From the NCBI RefSeq assembly GCF_042433895.1, contig NZ_JBHLUA010000022.1, positions 30,943-94,942 on the forward strand: a DNA stretch of 64,000 nt, read 5' to 3'. Under the pieces are notes generated by a model. It was not told the origin of the DNA. It was given only the letters and a program-made list of their open reading frames with translations, and ran no database searches. Within the stretch, counting starts at the first letter, position 1; every line of letters begins with the position of its first letter. Below, piece after piece: positions 1 to 7,448 of the stretch. Position numbers and translations under genes: made by a program. Origin of the DNA: Mesonia maritima. GTDB lineage: Bacteria; Bacteroidota; Bacteroidia; Flavobacteriales; Flavobacteriaceae.

Positions 1-552
1 GAAGATCTTCCGAAGGTTTATCATTATTATAACGACCCGCATTATTTTGCTTGTCAGAATGTTGTTGTAGTTGGCGCGAGTAATTCTTCCGTAGATGCGG
101 CGTTAGAAATTTATAGAAAAGGCGGAAATGTTACGATGATCGTTAGAGGAAAAACAATTGGTGAACGTGTAAAATATTGGGTGAAACCAGATATTGAAAA
201 TAGAATTGCAGAAGGAAATATTCAAGCTTTTTTCAATACTAAAATCACTAAAATCACCGAAAACGAAGTTGAAATTATCGATGAAAACGGAAATAAATCT
301 ATACTTCAAAACGATTTTGTGCTAGCCTTAACCGGTTATCGCCCAAACTTTGAGTTTCTCGAAAAAATGGGAGTTCAACTATCTTCCGACGGAAGAAAAA
401 TTCCGCAGTATAACGATGAAACCATGGAAACCAATATTGAAGGAATTTATTTAGCCGGCGTAATTTGTGGCGGAACCGAAACGCACAAATGGTTTATTGA
501 AAATTCTAGAATTCACGCGCATTTAATAATGGACGCCATTTCTAAAAAATAA
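1..552 (+). CDS. ypdA: YpdA-like flavoprotein, putative bacillithiol-disulfide reductase (5' end outside window)
   Basis: The reading frame is open from base 1, so the N-terminal FAD-binding part lies upstream; the ATG at 136 is internal. What remains is the NADPH-binding Rossmann part, with the glycine-poor motif VVVGASNSSVDAA near the beginning, followed by the C-terminal FAD-contacting region (ALTGYRPNF, then GIYLAGVICGG). This order and these motifs match the YpdA/Bdr family of pyridine-nucleotide flavoproteins, which reduce oxidised bacillithiol in the cytoplasm and are widespread in Bacteroidota. It lacks a CxxC redox pair in the visible part, as expected for that family rather than thioredoxin reductase. 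Substrate assignment rests on family resemblance only. Confidence 0.8.
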   Translation, partial: EDLPKVYHYYNDPHYFACQNVVVVGASNSSVDAALEIYRKGGNVTMIVRGKTIGERVKYWVKPDIENRIAEGNIQAFFNTKITKITENEVEIIDENGNKSILQNDFVLALTGYRPNFEFLEKMGVQLSSDGRKIPQYNDETMETNIEGIYLAGVICGGTETHKWFIENSRIHAHLIMDAISKK

Positions 553-582
553 AACCTCTATGTTTTACAACATAGAGGTTTT
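551..582. terminator. Bidirectional Rho-independent terminator
   Basis: A perfect 14-bp stem (551-564 pairing with 569-582) closes on a 4-base loop, with A-rich and T-rich flanks on either side. It overlaps the stop of the ypdA-like gene and sits 10 bases beyond the end of the convergent lipoprotein gene, so it can serve both transcripts. Confidence 0.85.
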
Positions 583-592
583 ATTTTAATAT

Positions 593-1114
593 TTACAAAC
601 TACTATCGAGCAATAACTCATCTCTTGATTTGATGTATTTGTCATAAATTTCATCATAATTTGTCAATAAATTCAACAAGCAATATTCATTTTTTAATTC
701 ACTATGCAAAACAAAATCATTTGTATCCCTTATGTAACCGGTTTCACATTCTTCACTTTCTGACACATCTTCAGAATCAGTTGTATTACATGGTTCACCC
801 ACTTGAACGTTTTGATTTGCAAGTAAATAAGTAGTCTCACCATCGCTTCCATATACTCTTACATTGACTGTATAACAACCATGATCTCCTTTTACCAAAT
901 CACTTTCTACCCTTAGTGAAAAATCTCTTACTGGAGCCCCTATATTTGGGGTGTTTGATTTTCCAAAGAATTTTAGTCTATCTTCTTTAGAAGTGAACTG
1001 ACTATTTTCATTAGATTCGACTTCGTTAAGCTGATCTATATTTCCTTCTTTACTACAAGAAAATAAAGCTAAACAAAAAATAAAAACACTAAAGATTTTA
1101 AAAAAATTTTTCAT
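593..1114 (-). CDS. Predicted lipoprotein of unknown function
   Basis: This 173-residue protein begins with a lipoprotein signal peptide: lysine-rich start, hydrophobic stretch, then a lipobox ending in Cys20 (LALFSCSKEG). The mature part is hydrophilic and contains four further cysteines spread over the middle and C-terminal region, consistent with an exported disulfide-bonded domain. I do not recognise a family. It is a single gene, convergent with the ypdA-like gene and separated from the next gene by an AT-rich spacer. Coding potential is supported by the clear signal peptide and a frame-spanning ORF; function is unknown. Confidence 0.7.
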   Translation of the reverse strand: MKNFFKIFSVFIFCLALFSCSKEGNIDQLNEVESNENSQFTSKEDRLKFFGKSNTPNIGAPVRDFSLRVESDLVKGDHGCYTVNVRVYGSDGETTYLLANQNVQVGEPCNTTDSEDVSESEECETGYIRDTNDFVLHSELKNEYCLLNLLTNYDEIYDKYIKSRDELLLDSSL

Positions 1115-1151
1115 AATTATTAGTATTGTTAAGCAATATTAATTCAATATT

Positions 1152-1176
1152 AATAATAACAATAACAATAACAATA
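1152..1176. repeat. Short AATAAC microsatellite
   Basis: A run of AATAAC/ATAACA hexamers, about four units, lies in the 204-base AT-rich spacer between the lipoprotein gene and the NYN gene, near the start of the lipoprotein gene. Such tracts can vary in copy number by slippage. No regulatory role can be read from the sequence. Confidence 0.6.
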
Positions 1177-1318
1177 TCCAAATAATTACAACCTTTTTTT
1201 AATATTTTACATATATCAAAGAGATGAGTTGTTAATATTTTAAAAATATAGGAGTTTTTATTTAAAAAAAAATCTCCACAGGCAGACAAAACCGTATTTT
1301 TACAAAAAACAAGCTTAC

Positions 1319-2053
1319 ATGGAAACAAATCTTGCAGTATTAATTGATGGTGATAATATTCCCTCAGCTAACGTAAAAGAAATGATGGAAGAAATTGCCA
1401 AATACGGAAATCCTACGATTAAACGTATTTACGGCGATTGGACAAAACCTCATCTTGCCAAATGGAAAAACGTATTGTTAGAAAATGCCATAAATCCAAT
1501 TCAGCAATACGGTTATACGCAAGGAAAAAACGCTACAGATTCTGCCATGATTATCGATGCGATGGATATTTTATACGCCGATAAAGTTGATGGTTTTTGC
1601 CTGGTTTCCAGCGATAGCGATTTTACACGTTTGGCAACGCGATTACGAGAAGCCAGCAAAAAAGTAATCGGGATTGGCGAAAAGAAAACACCCGAACCCT
1701 TTATTGTAGCGTGTGATAAATTTATTTACATCGAAATTCTGAAACAAAAAGAAGCCGATAATAATGGTAAAGAAAAATCTTCTAAGAAAAGTGATGTCGA
1801 TAAAATCACCCCAAAAGTTATTAAACTAATTTCGAGCACAATTTCTGATGTTGCCGATGAAGACGGTTGGGCATTTTTAGGCGACGTTGGCGGTTTATTA
1901 CAGAAAAAACAACCTAATTTCGATTCGCGGAATTATGGATTTCAAAAATTAACGCCCATGATTAGCTCGATAGATAAATTTGAAATTGAATCAAGAGAAA
2001 ATCAAAAAGGGAAGTTTAAACTTATCTACGTTAGAAATAAAGAAAAAAATTAA
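1319..2053 (+). CDS. NYN (LabA/DUF88-type PIN-like) domain protein with C-terminal OST-HTH/LOTUS domain
   Basis: The 244-residue product opens with the NYN nuclease-like fold: strand VLIDGDN with Asp10 and Asp12, Asp74 in KNATDSAM, and the acidic motif SSDSDF at 97-102 (Asp99, Asp101). These are the metal-binding acidic residues of PIN/NYN ribonucleases, so the site looks intact. Residues 160-240 resemble an OST-HTH (LOTUS) module, seen in WAFLGDVGGLL followed by a basic segment ending KGKFKLIYV, which in known proteins binds RNA, including G-quadruplexes. The gene stands alone. A TATTTTTA element at 1295-1302 is a one-mismatch match to the Bacteroidota -7 box. An RNA-targeting role is family inference; the substrate is unknown. 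Confidence 0.85.
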   Translation: METNLAVLIDGDNIPSANVKEMMEEIAKYGNPTIKRIYGDWTKPHLAKWKNVLLENAINPIQQYGYTQGKNATDSAMIIDAMDILYADKVDGFCLVSSDSDFTRLATRLREASKKVIGIGEKKTPEPFIVACDKFIYIEILKQKEADNNGKEKSSKKSDVDKITPKVIKLISSTISDVADEDGWAFLGDVGGLLQKKQPNFDSRNYGFQKLTPMISSIDKFEIESRENQKGKFKLIYVRNKEKN

Positions 2054-2874
2054 TACCCTATAAAATTATAATTCAGCATTTCCCTAATTTTGAAATAAAA
2101 AGCAGGGAATTTTTCTTTAAAAATAGTTGGGGATTCTATAAAATATTCCACTAAAACCGCTAAAAATTCTACTCGATTTGTAAACGCGTAAGCTCGAAAA
2201 TAATCTGCTTTCAATAAATTTTCTCGTATAGTTTCATCGGCAAGCAATCGAATAATTTCTTTACTCGTATCGGTAAAAATTACCGCGCTAATATCTCCTT
2301 TTTTATAACTGTTTATTTGAATAAGATGAATAAATTCATGAATTCCTAAATTCAAATTATCGTTATGAATATTATAGCCTTGCTGAAAATCTTTCCAAGA
2401 GAAAACCAGCGCGCGCATATACGGGTTATATTCACCTTTATGGTATTTTTTTGTTACTGTTGAAAGATAAATATCAGGATAAATTAATACAATTTCTAAC
2501 ATCGGGAGTTTGTAATTCCGCATTCCAAAAGTTAGCATAATTGCAGTAGCCGCAACCCAAAGTTTCATTTCTTCGGTAATAATAATTCCGTCTCTTCCTT
2601 GAAATTCTTTATCGGCAATAAAAGAAATTATTCGGTGCTCAAAAACCTTCTTTTTTTTCTGCGGAAGACGTTTATAAAAAGGAAAATTATGATTGAGAAA
2701 TTGCTTATCAAGCGAAGAAAGTTCTCGCGGTTTTCGCCATAAAAAATGTACAAAAGCTGGTTTTTTAAATATAAAAAGGTATAAATAATCTAATAAAATT
2801 ACGGAGCGAGAAAATATAATAATCAGGAGCGAACCTATAAAAACAAGTACAAAAATTATAGATAAAATTTTCAT
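2050..2874 (-). CDS. MtfA-like (M90) zinc metallopeptidase, membrane-anchored
   Basis: I start at the ATG at 2874; the longer frame begins at a TTG and would put charged residues before the membrane segment. The 274-residue product has one N-terminal transmembrane helix, a basic linker and a soluble domain with the zincin motif HEFIH (His179, Glu180, His183) and a likely third ligand Glu243 in FLAVLVEYF. This matches the MtfA (DgsA anti-repressor) family, M90. E. coli MtfA is soluble and modulates Mlc; here the membrane anchor and absence of a recognisable Mlc make the target unknown. It overlaps the convergent NYN gene by four bases. Confidence 0.85.
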   Translation of the reverse strand: MKILSIIFVLVFIGSLLIIIFSRSVILLDYLYLFIFKKPAFVHFLWRKPRELSSLDKQFLNHNFPFYKRLPQKKKKVFEHRIISFIADKEFQGRDGIIITEEMKLWVAATAIMLTFGMRNYKLPMLEIVLIYPDIYLSTVTKKYHKGEYNPYMRALVFSWKDFQQGYNIHNDNLNLGIHEFIHLIQINSYKKGDISAVIFTDTSKEIIRLLADETIRENLLKADYFRAYAFTNRVEFLAVLVEYFIESPTIFKEKFPAFYFKIREMLNYNFIGY

Positions 2875-2971
2875 AGAAAAACTTAAAGCCTCAATATACT
2901 TCAAAAAAAATTAACCCGAGATTAACACCTTGTTGCTTTTAATTTCGTGTAAAAAAATTAACTTGAACCGT

Positions 2972-4096
2972 ATGCATTTTAAAGAAATTAGACATTATTT
3001 ACATCAACATCCCGAACTTTCGGGAGAAGAAAAGAACACGAGTTCTTACCTTTTAAATCAATTAAAAAAAATTGAAAATTGCACCGTTCATCAAGGTTTT
3101 TCTGAACATTCTCTACTAGCAGAATTAAATTTTAAAAAACCGGGAAAAACCATATTATTTCGAGCAGAATTAGACTCGTTACCCATTGCTGAAAAAAACG
3201 AGTTCTCTTACGCTTCTAAAGCCGAAAATATTTCACATAAATGTGGCCACGATGGTCATATGACAATGTTACTATTTCTTGCTAAAAAATTAGAACAAGA
3301 ACCTATTTCTTCAGGAAAAGTATTATTACTTTTTCAATCTTCAGAAGAAACAGGCGAAGGCGCGCAACGCATTTTAGCATCAAAAAAATTAGAAGAGTTT
3401 TCTATTGATTTTGCGTTTTCTTTACACAATGTTCCCGGCTATAAAAAAAGTTCTATTATTACCAAAGCTGGCAGTTTTACTCCTTCAGTAGAAAGTGTAG
3501 ATATTCAACTTACCGGAAAAACGAGCCACGCGGGAATGCCCGAAAAAGGAATAAATCCAGCATTGGCAGTTTCAGAAATAATTCAATATTTAAACGAAAT
3601 CGATTGTAAAAAAACAACCGATAAAAATTATTTTCTCGCTACACCAATTCAAGTAAAAATGGGAAAACCGGCTTACGGAACTTCCGCTGGCGAAGCGCTT
3701 ATCAGTTATACGTTTAGAACTTGGAAACACGATAATTTTATCACAAAAAAAGAAGCGTTAATCGGTGCGATTAATACCATATCAAAAAAACACGAACTTT
3801 ATATTCAATGGAATTGGAAAGAATCATTTCAGGCAAATTATAATGCTGAAGAAGCTTTTAACATGATTAAAGAAGCCGCAAAAGAAATTCAATTAAATTT
3901 TATTGAAAAAGAAATGCCGTTTTCGTGGGGAGAAGATTTTGGTAGTTTTACCCAAAAATACAAAGGCGCGATGTTCGGTTTAGGAGCCGGAGAAAATTGT
4001 CCGGAATTGCATAATCCCGATTATGATTTTCCTGATGAAATTGCCGAAAATGGCGTTAATTTATTTTATTCATTAGCCAAAAAAGCTTTATCATGA
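2972..4096 (+). CDS. M20 family amidohydrolase (aminoacylase/hippurate-hydrolase type)
   Basis: I start at ATG 2972; the frame extends back to 2930, but that extension lies in a promoter-like stretch and family members begin just before the IRHYLHQHPELSGEE block. The 374-residue product shows the M20D metal motif CGHDGHM (Cys91, His93, His96) and the catalytic pair in SSEETGEG (Glu125, Glu126). Such enzymes remove acyl groups from N-acylated amino acids or open similar amide bonds in the cytoplasm; no signal peptide remains with this start. The stop overlaps the next gene's ATG (ATGA), so it is translationally coupled to the racemase, suggesting consecutive steps on one substrate. The exact acyl-amino acid cannot be told. 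Confidence 0.85.
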   Translation: MHFKEIRHYLHQHPELSGEEKNTSSYLLNQLKKIENCTVHQGFSEHSLLAELNFKKPGKTILFRAELDSLPIAEKNEFSYASKAENISHKCGHDGHMTMLLFLAKKLEQEPISSGKVLLLFQSSEETGEGAQRILASKKLEEFSIDFAFSLHNVPGYKKSSIITKAGSFTPSVESVDIQLTGKTSHAGMPEKGINPALAVSEIIQYLNEIDCKKTTDKNYFLATPIQVKMGKPAYGTSAGEALISYTFRTWKHDNFITKKEALIGAINTISKKHELYIQWNWKESFQANYNAEEAFNMIKEAAKEIQLNFIEKEMPFSWGEDFGSFTQKYKGAMFGLGAGENCPELHNPDYDFPDEIAENGVNLFYSLAKKALS

Positions 4097-5241
4097 TAAT
4101 TAACCATAGTTCTATAATTGAATTAAACCGAGAAGCCTTAGCCAATAATTTAAAATTTATTCGAAGTCTTATTAAAGAAAAAACGCAACTTTCCAGCGTT
4201 ATTAAAGGAAATGCTTACGGCCACGGAATTAAACAAATGGTTCCTGAATTAGAGCGTTTGGGCGTAAATCATTTTTCAGTTTTTAGTTCTTTTGAAGCGA
4301 AAATCGCCTACCAATATACCGAGAAAAATTCTACCATAATGATTATGGGAGATATTACGGTAGAAGATAAAAAATGGGTCGTGAGAAATGAAATTGAATT
4401 TTTTGTGTACAACATCAAAACTTTTCAGTCGCTCTTAGCAGAAGCCAAAAAACTGAATAAAAAGTTGAACATTCACGTAGAATTAGAAACAGGAATGAAT
4501 AGACATGGGTTTGATGAAGAAGAATTAAACCATTTATTTAAATTACTTCACGAAAATAAAAATCACTTCAACTTAAAAGGAATTTGCACGCATTTTGCCG
4601 GCGCAGAAAGCAGTACAAATTATAAACGAATTCAAGAGCAACACCAGCGTTTTTCAAAAAGTGTAGAGCGATTTTCTAAAGAAGGTTTTAAAGCCGAAAA
4701 ATTACATACTTCTTGCAGCGCAGGAATTATGGCTTATCCTGAATTTAATTACGATATGGTAAGAATCGGGATCATTACTTACGGTTTATGGCCGAGTAAA
4801 GAAATACAATTAATGTACAACGTTCAGAAAAAAACCGAACTCGATTTACAAAGTGTTTTAAGTTGGCGTTCTAGCATTATTGATATAAAAAATGTAAAAG
4901 CGGGAGAATTTGTAGGCTACGGAACTTCTTTTCTTGCTGAAACCGATATGAAAATTGCCAGTGTCCCTGTAGGTTATGGTTATGGCTTTAGCAGAAGCTT
5001 AAGCAATACTGGTCGTGTTTTGGTAAAAGGAAAACGTTTAAGCGTTGTAGGAACGGTAAACATGAACATGTTTTTAATTGAAGTAACTAACGTAAATGTT
5101 GAAGTTGGCGACACCGTGACTATTATCGGAAAAGACGGCAAACAAACCATTAATGTTTCTTACTTCGGAAACTTAAGTGAACAATTAAATTACGAATTGC
5201 TTACGCGATTAGATAAAAGTATTCCGCGCGTGGTAATTTAA
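4093..5241 (+). CDS. alr: Alanine racemase family protein
   Basis: The 382-residue protein is a fold-type III PLP racemase. Lys38 in SVIKGNAYGHG is the PLP lysine, Arg137 in ETGMNRHGF stabilises the substrate carboxylate, and Tyr295 in PVGYGYGF is the second catalytic base; all three match Alr. The usual VCMDQ segment is replaced by VNMNM, which may alter substrate choice. Many Bacteroidota also carry an Alr domain fused to MurF, so this copy, coupled by ATGA overlap to an M20 amidohydrolase rather than to cell-wall genes, might act on an amino acid other than alanine. That is inference; alanine remains the default substrate. Confidence 0.85.
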   Translation: MIINHSSIIELNREALANNLKFIRSLIKEKTQLSSVIKGNAYGHGIKQMVPELERLGVNHFSVFSSFEAKIAYQYTEKNSTIMIMGDITVEDKKWVVRNEIEFFVYNIKTFQSLLAEAKKLNKKLNIHVELETGMNRHGFDEEELNHLFKLLHENKNHFNLKGICTHFAGAESSTNYKRIQEQHQRFSKSVERFSKEGFKAEKLHTSCSAGIMAYPEFNYDMVRIGIITYGLWPSKEIQLMYNVQKKTELDLQSVLSWRSSIIDIKNVKAGEFVGYGTSFLAETDMKIASVPVGYGYGFSRSLSNTGRVLVKGKRLSVVGTVNMNMFLIEVTNVNVEVGDTVTIIGKDGKQTINVSYFGNLSEQLNYELLTRLDKSIPRVVI

Positions 5242-5303
5242 ATTTTATTTGTTTATCAAAATTTAAAAATGTATAATACCCAAAACCATATTATACAAAA
5301 AAG

Positions 5304-6380
5304 ATGCTAGATTTTATTGTTGTTGGTGCTGCACAAGCAGGATTATCGATGGCTTACCAATTAAAACAAATGGGAAAAACCTATTTGGTAATCGATAAAG
5401 AAAAAGAAATTGGCGCTTCTTGGCTAAACCGTTGGGATTCGCTTACGCTTTTTACCCCAACGCAATTCAATCATTTAGAAGGATTAGAATTTCCGGCTCC
5501 AAAAGGACATTATCCTAATAAATATGAAGTTGCCACTTATTTTAAAAAATATGTTGAAAAATTTAAAATTCCGGTGCAGCTCAATACATTGGTAACCAAA
5601 ATTGTAAAAGATGACCATCATTTTTTTGTAACTACAGAAGATGGTAAAATTTTAGAAGCTAAACAAGTTGTGGTTGCCACAGGACCTTTTCATATTCCGT
5701 ATACGCCGCCTTGTTCCAAATTAATTACTGAAGATATTTTTCAAATTCATAGTAATTATTACAAAAACCCTTCACAATTAGAAGAAGGTCCGGCAATGAT
5801 AGTTGGAGCCGGCGATAGTGGTTTTCAAATTTTAGATGAAATTTCAGCTAATAAAGATCGAAAAACCTATTATTCTGGCGATACCGATATTAAAACACTT
5901 CCGCAAGAAATTTTAGGAAAAACGCTTTGGTGGTGGTTTACGAAAACAGGATTTTTAAGTTTCAGTAAAAATTCGTGGCTGGGTAAAAAAATTAGTCGCG
6001 CTAAGCAACCCGTTATCGGAACTGACGTTAAAGAAATTCTTCATCGAGAAAATGTAGTTTCCGTAGGAAGAACAAACGATGCGCATAAACATGAAATTGA
6101 AACGGAAAATGAAACCTTAACCGATGTAAAAAATATTGTTTGGGCAACCGGCTACCGACCAAATTTTAATTGGATTGAAGGTTTAGAGTTAGATACTGAT
6201 GGCTACCCGAAACATCACCGCGGAATTAGCAAAATGAAAGGTCTCTACTTTATTGGACTTCCGTGGCTACACACACGTGGTTCTGCCACTCTAGGCGGTA
6301 TAAAAAAAGACGCGCAATATTTAGCCAATAAAATTGAATCTGATAAAACGCAAACAGAACTTGTACAAAAAGTAAGTTAG
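5304..6380 (+). CDS. FAD-dependent, CzcO-like NAD(P)H oxidoreductase / flavin monooxygenase
   Basis: The 358-residue product has an N-terminal FAD-binding loop GAAQAG (second glycine of the canonical GxGxxG replaced by Ala), an internal NADPH-binding loop VGAGDSG, the ATGYRPNF segment, and a C-terminal block LPWLHTRGSATLGG typical of the CzcO/YpdA-related monooxygenases. The enzyme is soluble, with no signal peptide. It lies 62 bases after alr and converges by four bases with doxX. Substrate is unknown: this family includes Baeyer-Villiger-like and reductase members, and the CzcO link to metal resistance is weak. Confidence 0.8.
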   Translation: MLDFIVVGAAQAGLSMAYQLKQMGKTYLVIDKEKEIGASWLNRWDSLTLFTPTQFNHLEGLEFPAPKGHYPNKYEVATYFKKYVEKFKIPVQLNTLVTKIVKDDHHFFVTTEDGKILEAKQVVVATGPFHIPYTPPCSKLITEDIFQIHSNYYKNPSQLEEGPAMIVGAGDSGFQILDEISANKDRKTYYSGDTDIKTLPQEILGKTLWWWFTKTGFLSFSKNSWLGKKISRAKQPVIGTDVKEILHRENVVSVGRTNDAHKHEIETENETLTDVKNIVWATGYRPNFNWIEGLELDTDGYPKHHRGISKMKGLYFIGLPWLHTRGSATLGGIKKDAQYLANKIESDKTQTELVQKVS

Positions 6381-6805
6381 GATTTTTCTTTTTTTCTTTT
6401 TAGAAGAAAATGATCGAGTGAATATTTACCGCTACCGGTATAAAATAAAAATAAATATCCTAATAAATAAAATACAGGAAGCTCTTGTCTTCCCCAACCA
6501 TCTGTAGCGTGAATATAAAAAGCTGCAACTACCATTGTAATAATTAAAGGGATTGCGGCTAATTTAGTTCCTAAACCAATAATTATTAAAATTGAACAAA
6601 TAAATTCAGCAAAAACCGCTAAAGCGAGTGTTGGTTCTTCTCCAATTCCAAATAAATCTACAAATACAATTTCTTCACTTCCAAAAAGCATAATTACTTT
6701 AGAAATTCCGTGTACGAGCATTAAAGCAGAAATACCGATTCTAAAAAAAAGCAAGGCGAAATCTATTTGTGGCAAATTGATATTTGTAGAATATGTATTT
6801 TTCAT
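6377..6805 (-). CDS. DoxX family membrane protein
   Basis: The 142-residue protein has four predicted transmembrane helices and the DoxX hallmark segments (FFRIGISALMLVHGISK at the start of helix 1, FAEFICSILIIIGLGTK in helix 2, then a conserved WGRQE-type loop). DoxX proteins are inner-membrane proteins of poorly defined function, sometimes linked to quinone or sulfur redox chemistry or oxidative stress. It is convergent with the CzcO-like gene and has 57 bases of separation from the lipoprotein gene downstream of its start. No specific partner is visible. Confidence 0.8.
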   Translation of the reverse strand: MKNTYSTNINLPQIDFALLFFRIGISALMLVHGISKVIMLFGSEEIVFVDLFGIGEEPTLALAVFAEFICSILIIIGLGTKLAAIPLIITMVVAAFYIHATDGWGRQELPVFYLLGYLFLFYTGSGKYSLDHFLLKRKKEKS

Positions 6806-6862
6806 AAGTTGATTCGTTTTTTTGAAAGTTAAGAAAAAAATAGCAACCGATAACTTTTAGAA

Positions 6863-7282
6863 TTAAAGTAATTTTTTAGCTTCTTTAATGCTACTCTCTA
6901 CTCTTTTTTTCATTTCGATAACTTCTTTTTCTTCTGATTTTAAGATATTCAATTTTCGCTCAAATTTTTCCTCACTAAAAGTTGGTTCTTCCAAGGCATT
7001 TGGAAATTTTTCAGCAAAATCTCGCATCCATTCCATCATAAACGCGTGAGCTCCTTTTAAATTTTTAAGTGCTTCTGGATACTTTTCAGAATTCTCACCA
7101 GCATCAATTTTCTCTTGTAATTTAGTAATTAAATTATTGATTTCGCTCATTTCTGGCATAACCTCATCGTGTACTTCAAGCACATGATTCATCGTGCTTT
7201 TGTATTCTTTTACAATAGGTTTATCTTGTTTGCATGAAAGTATGAGAAAATTAAATACGCAGAATAATAATATCTTTTTCAT
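6863..7282 (-). CDS. Small helical lipoprotein of unknown function
   Basis: This 139-residue protein has a lipoprotein signal with Cys17 (FLILSCKQDK) and then an almost wholly alpha-helical, charged mature region: many Glu/Lys heptad-like stretches, and Met-rich segments such as AFMMEWMRDF. Similar short flavobacterial proteins are usually labelled after a viral A-type inclusion protein because of low-complexity coiled coil, which says nothing about function. It may be a periplasmic, membrane-tethered coiled coil. Transcribed leftward with doxX 57 bases downstream, so the two may be cotranscribed. Confidence 0.7.
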   Translation of the reverse strand: MKKILLFCVFNFLILSCKQDKPIVKEYKSTMNHVLEVHDEVMPEMSEINNLITKLQEKIDAGENSEKYPEALKNLKGAHAFMMEWMRDFAEKFPNALEEPTFSEEKFERKLNILKSEEKEVIEMKKRVESSIKEAKKLL

Positions 7283-7392
7283 AAGTTTAATTTAGGATTA
7301 TCAAAGATAAGACATTAAAATTTTTTAAAGAATTATTAAAAAATGTTGGTGAAGATTTATTTTAAAAATATTCATCTAAATTTAAAACATAA

Positions 7393-7428
7393 AAAAATCC
7401 TTCCCTATTTTTATAAGGAAGGATTTTT
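7393..7428. terminator. Rho-independent terminator
   Basis: A 12-bp stem (7393-7404 with 7417-7428) with a 12-base loop, A-rich on one side and T-rich on the other. It lies just beyond the stop of the DUF4397 gene and ends that leftward transcript. Confidence 0.8.
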
Positions 7429-7448
7429 GAAGTTATTGTTTAAAAAAA

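Noticed and set aside
1098..1328. 76-codon leftward ORF
   Set aside because: It crosses the AATAAC repeat and overlaps the lipoprotein signal peptide and the NYN start; translation is repeat-driven hydrophobic sequence.
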